Program-made: the position numbers and the translations under genes
NCBI RefSeq assembly: GCF_001417815.1
Contig: NZ_BCFK01000071.1
Span: 1 to 58,253, forward strand
Direction of reading: 5' to 3'
Source of the DNA: Bifidobacterium aesculapii
Lineage (GTDB): Bacteria; Actinomycetota; Actinomycetes; Actinomycetales; Bifidobacteriaceae
DNA: 58,253 nucleotides
Shown: piece after piece, positions 54,536 through 58,253 of the stretch
Layout: each line of letters opens with the position of its first letter
Numbering within the stretch: the stretch's first letter is position 1
The notes under the pieces: model-generated
The model's database searches: none
Told to the model about the DNA's origin: nothing
The model's input: only the letters and a program-made list of their open reading frames with translations

Positions 54536-55040
54536 GACTGTGGGGACTGTGGGAAGTGACTGTGTCTAGGTGACTGGGGTTAGGAGCCCGTGGGCTAGGA
54601 ACCCGTGGAACCCGTGGCTAAGAACCCGAACGCGCCGCAAATCATTCGCGAAGCCCCCCATTCGACGCTTCATGAGTGCCTTCGGCACCATGGAGAGGAG
54701 CTCCTGAAGGCGTGCCTTCACGGCCGGGATCTTCCGCGTAACCACGAACGACTCATATCCCACATATCCCAAGGCGTGCAGACGATTGTGTTTGCCGAGA
54801 TCCCACTCCCCATGGTCCTTGGTACAGCAGCGCGGCGGTGACCCGCGGCATCGCGTGCATGATGTGGAAGCCTGCAGATACGTATGGATTCCGTTAGAAC
54901 AATATGACAGGCGGAAGGGTGCGAACCTATCATGAATGGCAGCTGCACAGACCATCGGCATGCGGTGAGGTATGGGTGAGCATGACGGCATGCGACACGA
55001 CGCATCCGTCCTGTGTCGGATGGGGGAATGGAGAGACGAA
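54536..55040. other. Degenerate intergenic region before the ABC exporter operon
   Basis: The first 70 bp are small duplications of GGAACCCGTGG and GTGACTGTG. A minus-strand frame at about 54600-54860 reads a coherent protein-like segment (HGEWDLGKHNRLHALGYVGY, then ESFVVTRKIPAVKARLQELL), but it has no start or ribosome binding site and I do not recognise it; it may be the tail of another decayed gene. No RNA gene was seen. Confidence 0.5.
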
Positions 55041-56219
55041 GTGGCTGGTGTACGCAATCACGATGGGGGTTCCGGCGGCATCGACAAAGATGGCAAGGGT
55101 GGCAAGGGTGTGGAGGTCGATGGCGTCCCCGCGATTCTCACGCGCCATCTGACCAAACGATACGGCAAGGCGCGGGGCATCGAGGATGTGAACCTCACCG
55201 TGCGGCAGGGCGAGATCTTCGGTTTCATCGGACCGAACGGTGCCGGCAAATCGACCACGATCAGGACACTCCTGGGATTGATCCGCAAGACAGGTGGAGA
55301 GGCGTCCATACTCGGCCTCGACTGCGAGAAGGACCGCACACGCATCCTCGAACAAGTGGGCTACCTGCCCAGCGAAGTGTTCTACTACGACGGCATGCGC
55401 GCACGTGACCTGTTGCAATACGCGGCGGGCTTCTACCACGTGGACTGCTCGGTGCGCATCCGTGAGCTGTCCGAGCGGCTCGACCTGAACCTCGACCAGA
55501 AGGTCGAGGACATGTCGCTCGGCAACCGCAAGAAGGTCGGCATCGTGCAGGGACTCATGCACCGGCCCCGCCTCATCATCCTCGACGAACCGACCAGCGG
55601 ACTCGACCCGCTCGTGCAGCGCGTGTTCTTCGACCTGATCCGAGAGGAGCACGCGCGCGGCGCCACGGTGCTGTTCTCCTCGCACATCCTCTCCGAAGTG
55701 CAGCGCATCTGCGACCGCGTCGCGATCATCCGCGAAGGGCGGATCGTCGCGGTGCGCAGCGTGGCGGAAATGCGACGGTCCGCGGTCAAGCGCGTGACGC
55801 TTGGTATCGGCGGCGTGACAGGCAACGGGGTGACCGCATCGGGATCCAGGACTGTTGGCACCGGGTATCGCGAGCACGCACGCGATGATGCCCATGATGC
55901 GGTCGCGGAAGCGAAACGCGCGCTCGCGTCCGTGCCCGGCATTCGGTCGTTGACGCTGGATGCGGAGGCTGGGGCCGGTGCCGGAACGGATGCCGCCTCC
56001 GCCGTGGCATCCTTCCTCTACGAGGGTGACTGCAACGAGCTCATCGCGGCGCTCGCCGGCATGACGCTCGCGGACGTGGAGATCGCGGAACCGACGCTGG
56101 AGGAAGTGTTCATGCACTACTACCGGTCCGGCGACAAGGACGACGGTGCCGGAGCGGGAGCCGTGGGCGCGGTGGCGGGCGAACCGGGCGAATTGAGTCA
56201 ACCGGAGCCGACCCGATGA
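55041..56219 (+). CDS. ABC transporter ATP-binding protein (ABC-2 type exporter)
   Basis: An ATPase subunit with Walker A GPNGAGKST, Q-loop GYLPSE, signature MSLGNRKKVGIVQGL (LGNRKK instead of LSGGQ, common in this subfamily), Walker B LIILDEPTSGLD and H-loop FSSHIL. A C-terminal domain of about 150 residues, with an Ala/Gly-rich segment, ends TLEEVFMHYY. I chose the GTG at 55041 because GGAGAG lies 5 bp upstream; ATGs at 54972, 54990 and 55020 are in frame but lack good sites. The first 28 residues are Gly/Lys/Asp-rich and non-conserved. The stop overlaps the next gene as ATGA. Confidence 0.9.
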   Translation: MAGVRNHDGGSGGIDKDGKGGKGVEVDGVPAILTRHLTKRYGKARGIEDVNLTVRQGEIFGFIGPNGAGKSTTIRTLLGLIRKTGGEASILGLDCEKDRTRILEQVGYLPSEVFYYDGMRARDLLQYAAGFYHVDCSVRIRELSERLDLNLDQKVEDMSLGNRKKVGIVQGLMHRPRLIILDEPTSGLDPLVQRVFFDLIREEHARGATVLFSSHILSEVQRICDRVAIIREGRIVAVRSVAEMRRSAVKRVTLGIGGVTGNGVTASGSRTVGTGYREHARDDAHDAVAEAKRALASVPGIRSLTLDAEAGAGAGTDAASAVASFLYEGDCNELIAALAGMTLADVEIAEPTLEEVFMHYYRSGDKDDGAGAGAVGAVAGEPGELSQPEPTR

Positions 56220-57043
56220 ACGCGCACGCTATCCTGCACGTCTACGCCTTCGAACTGAAGGCCCAGTTGCGCTCGTTCCTCATCGGCACGGCCACGCTCC
56301 TCGCCGTGGCCATCCTGCTGCTGGCCGGCGCATACCCGATCTACCGGGACTCCAAGTCGAGTGTCGAGCAGGTGATCGACGGCTTCCCGCCGCAGTTCGC
56401 CGCGCTGTTCGGCGTCAACGACGACGTGTTCTCCTTCGGCGGGTTCTACCGGTTCAGCTCGCTGTACCTCATGCTGACCATGGCGATCATGGCCTGCGCG
56501 TGGGGTCTCGCGGTGCTCGGCCGCGAGAAGCGCGCGAAGGCCACCGACTTCCTGTTCGTCATGCCGATGCCGCGCGGCGCGGTCTATGCGGCAAAACTCG
56601 CGGCGGGACTCACGATGGTTGCCGTGGCCGGATTGGCGTTCCTCGCCACGGCGGCGGCGGTCTACACCCGGTTCCGTGACGATCCCACCGCCACCGCGAT
56701 CGCCCTGCCCCGGTTGCTCCTCGCTGCATCATCGCTGTTCGGCGTTGGTGTGCTGTTCCTCGCCTTCGGCGCGCTCGCCGCCGTACTGTTGCGGCGCATC
56801 CGCAGCGTGTCCGGCATCGCGACCACGTTCGGCATCTTCGGCTTCATGCTCGTCTCCCTGCCCGAGATGACCGGCGAGAGCAAATACCGCATCGTCTCGC
56901 CGTTCACCTGGTTCAACGTCTCCGAGGCGCTGGATTATGGCCGCTACGAAGCGGGCTATCTGATGCTGGCCGCTGCGGTGGCCTTGGTCTGTTTGGCGGC
57001 AGGGGCGGCCGTGTATGTGCGCGGCGAGGTGAGGGCCGAATGA
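56216..57043 (+). CDS. ABC-2 type transporter permease
   Basis: A 275-residue membrane protein with six predicted helices: MNAHAILHVYAFELKAQLRS leader, helix about 20-38, then GLAVLGREKRAKATDFLF (the cytoplasmic GREK-type loop of this permease family) and four further helices. ATGA overlap with the ATPase gene on the left and with the second permease on the right shows tight coupling. Together the three genes make a two-permease exporter; substrate unknown, with drugs, peptides or lipids all possible. Confidence 0.87.
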   Translation: MNAHAILHVYAFELKAQLRSFLIGTATLLAVAILLLAGAYPIYRDSKSSVEQVIDGFPPQFAALFGVNDDVFSFGGFYRFSSLYLMLTMAIMACAWGLAVLGREKRAKATDFLFVMPMPRGAVYAAKLAAGLTMVAVAGLAFLATAAAVYTRFRDDPTATAIALPRLLLAASSLFGVGVLFLAFGALAAVLLRRIRSVSGIATTFGIFGFMLVSLPEMTGESKYRIVSPFTWFNVSEALDYGRYEAGYLMLAAAVALVCLAAGAAVYVRGEVRAE

Positions 57044-57909
57044 TGGTGGAACGAAAAGATCATGGAATCGCGATGAAGGCCGTGCTCGCCATGATCGCGC
57101 GCGAACTGCATGCCGACGCGAAGGCCTGGCTGATCTGGAGCGTCGTGATCGTCCTGTTCAACATCGCCGGCGTGATGAAGTTCGAGGGCATCGCCGGCGG
57201 CGACGCCGACGCCGTGCGCAAGCTCACCGACGCGTTTCCGAAGGTCGCGCTCGCCGTCATGGGCATAGCCGACCTCGACATGTCCACGTTCGCCGGATAC
57301 TACGCGGTGCTTGAGTTCTACGTGGGCATCATGGCGGCCGTCTATGCGGTCGCGCTCGCCCGCAACGCGGTGTCGCGAGAGATGACGGACGGCACCTATG
57401 AATTCCTGTTCGTGCGTCCCGTTTCCCGCATGACGATCCTGGATGCGAAACTCGCCGCCGCGTTGGTCGACGCTGTCGCGTTCGTCGCGGTCAATCTCGT
57501 CTCGTCGCTGCTGTGCCTGCGTCTGCTGGGTGATGTGCGTGGGCTCAATCGAACGGCAGCAGCGACGGTGATCTGGCGGTTCTCCGTCTGGCTGTTCGCC
57601 ATGATGCTGGTGTTCGGGGCCGTTGGCGCGTGCGCGTCCGCGGTGTGCCGGCTGGCTGAGCGCGGCGCCGCCGCCGGCAACGCCTCGGTGATTGTGGCCT
57701 ATGGTGCCGGCGTCGCCTACGACATGTTCTCCGATCACGACGCCTCGATTGTGGCGCGGGTGCTCTCCCCGTTCCGCTACGCCACACCTGCCGAGGTGAT
57801 TGACGGTCGTGTGTCGGTTCCGTTCGTCGTATTGGCCGCGCTGATCGTCGTGATCGGATTCGTGGTGGCTTTCCGTGCATTCGCCGTACGCGACCTCGCC
57901 GTGCGTTGA
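57040..57909 (+). CDS. ABC-2 type transporter permease
   Basis: The second permease, 289 residues, with six predicted helices. It has the same layout as its partner, including ALARNAVSREMTDGTYEFLF at the loop corresponding to GLAVLGREKRAKATDFLF, so the pair probably arose by duplication and forms a heterodimer. The long extracytoplasmic loop (GIAGGDADAVRKLTDAFPKV) is typical. Starts with ATGA overlap; MMVERKDHG at the N-terminus is basic. Ends 193 bp before tRNA-Asp. Confidence 0.87.
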   Translation: MMVERKDHGIAMKAVLAMIARELHADAKAWLIWSVVIVLFNIAGVMKFEGIAGGDADAVRKLTDAFPKVALAVMGIADLDMSTFAGYYAVLEFYVGIMAAVYAVALARNAVSREMTDGTYEFLFVRPVSRMTILDAKLAAALVDAVAFVAVNLVSSLLCLRLLGDVRGLNRTAAATVIWRFSVWLFAMMLVFGAVGACASAVCRLAERGAAAGNASVIVAYGAGVAYDMFSDHDASIVARVLSPFRYATPAEVIDGRVSVPFVVLAALIVVIGFVVAFRAFAVRDLAVR

Positions 57910-58102
57910 ATGCCGTGCGTTGGATGCCGTGTGCAAGTGTGCTGAATCGCAAGCGCCGAATCGCGCGGCATGGTGGTCGGGCGCTGGATGGCGATGCCGG
58001 AAGATGGCGAAGCAGGAGCACGAGACGCGACACGCCGAATTGGCGAGAAATGCTTTGGTGCTGTAATCTATCTACTCGTGCCTGAACGAAGCAGGTGCGA
58101 AC

Positions 58103-58176
58103 GGCCGCGTAGCTCAGTTGGTTAGAGCGCCGCCCTGTCACGGCGGAGGTCGCCGGTTCAAGTCCGGTCGTGGTCG
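58103..58176 (+). tRNA. tRNA-Asp (anticodon GTC)
   Basis: All four arms are readable: acceptor GGCCGCG/CGTGGTC (with two G-U pairs), D arm GCTC/GAGC, anticodon stem CCGCC/GGCGG with loop CTGTCAC (anticodon GTC at 58137-58139), and T arm GCCGG/CCGGT with TTCAAGT. The discriminator base is G. CCA is not encoded. Confidence 0.96.
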
Positions 58177-58180
58177 CTAG

Positions 58181-58214
58181 AAAAGGGGTTCCGAATAATC
58201 GGAACCCCTTTTGT
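58181..58214 (+). terminator. Intrinsic terminator after tRNA-Asp
   Basis: AAAAGGGGTTCCGA (58181-58194) pairs perfectly with TCGGAACCCCTTTT (58199-58212) around ATAA, and more T residues follow. Confidence 0.93.
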
Positions 58215-58253
58215 TGTTTCTGAATCGAGCCACAGGTTAAGCGCGATTTTGGG

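Overview
The window is chromosomal DNA from a high-GC Bifidobacterium or close Bifidobacteriaceae relative. This rests on gene content and order (dacB-hpt-ftsH-folE-folP-folKB; rpoB-rpoC; deoR-galT-galK; ettA and tesB), bifidobacterium-like protein sequences and strong GC bias at third codon positions. The bias also produces very long antisense open frames, which were discarded. I cannot name the species.

Layout. 1-1965 has no convincing gene and is packed with short repeat families. 1966-10054 holds a D,D-peptidase, hpt, ftsH and a folate cluster ending in a three-part FolB-FolK-FolK-like protein and a DUF3180 membrane protein. 10378-16465 carries an MFS exporter, an ACT-domain protein with its DUF711 partner, a TrmL-type tRNA methyltransferase, mutY and an anchored extracellular protein. 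rpoB and rpoC fill 16696-24450. 24451-25894 is a degenerate stretch with a surface-protein remnant, a second copy of the inverted 21-bp array and a 24-bp minisatellite. 25895-37046 holds a Pro/Gln-rich membrane protein, leuB, another repeat field, a lipoate-ligase homologue with an unusual Cys-rich repeat, a Crp-type regulator, a bifunctional penicillin-binding protein, an old-yellow-enzyme homologue and a PyrD homologue. 37314-40676 is the Leloir operon deoR-galT-galK.

Accessory part. 40677-48966 is a fructan-type sugar island: binding protein, two permeases, YesL-like protein, LacI regulator and GH32 enzyme. It is flanked by a 91-bp perfect repeat of the galK 3' part; galK appears to be a chimera whose original tail was left behind at 48967-49181. 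Then come tesB, a lipoprotein gene bracketed by perfect 124-bp direct repeats, ettA, and a scar region (53461-54545) with remnants of ribH, an IS21 istB and an IS3 transposase plus a MITE-like inverted repeat. An ABC exporter operon and tRNA-Asp close the window.

A recurring theme is short tandem arrays with unit lengths divisible by three (12, 15, 21, 24 bp), inside genes (lplA, trmL) and between them. The main candidates for something undescribed are the two inverted 21-bp array elements, the 16-cysteine repeat in the lipoate-ligase homologue, the island junction at galK, and the families of GTTGAGGG and GTTCCAAGCTTGGAAC palindromes.
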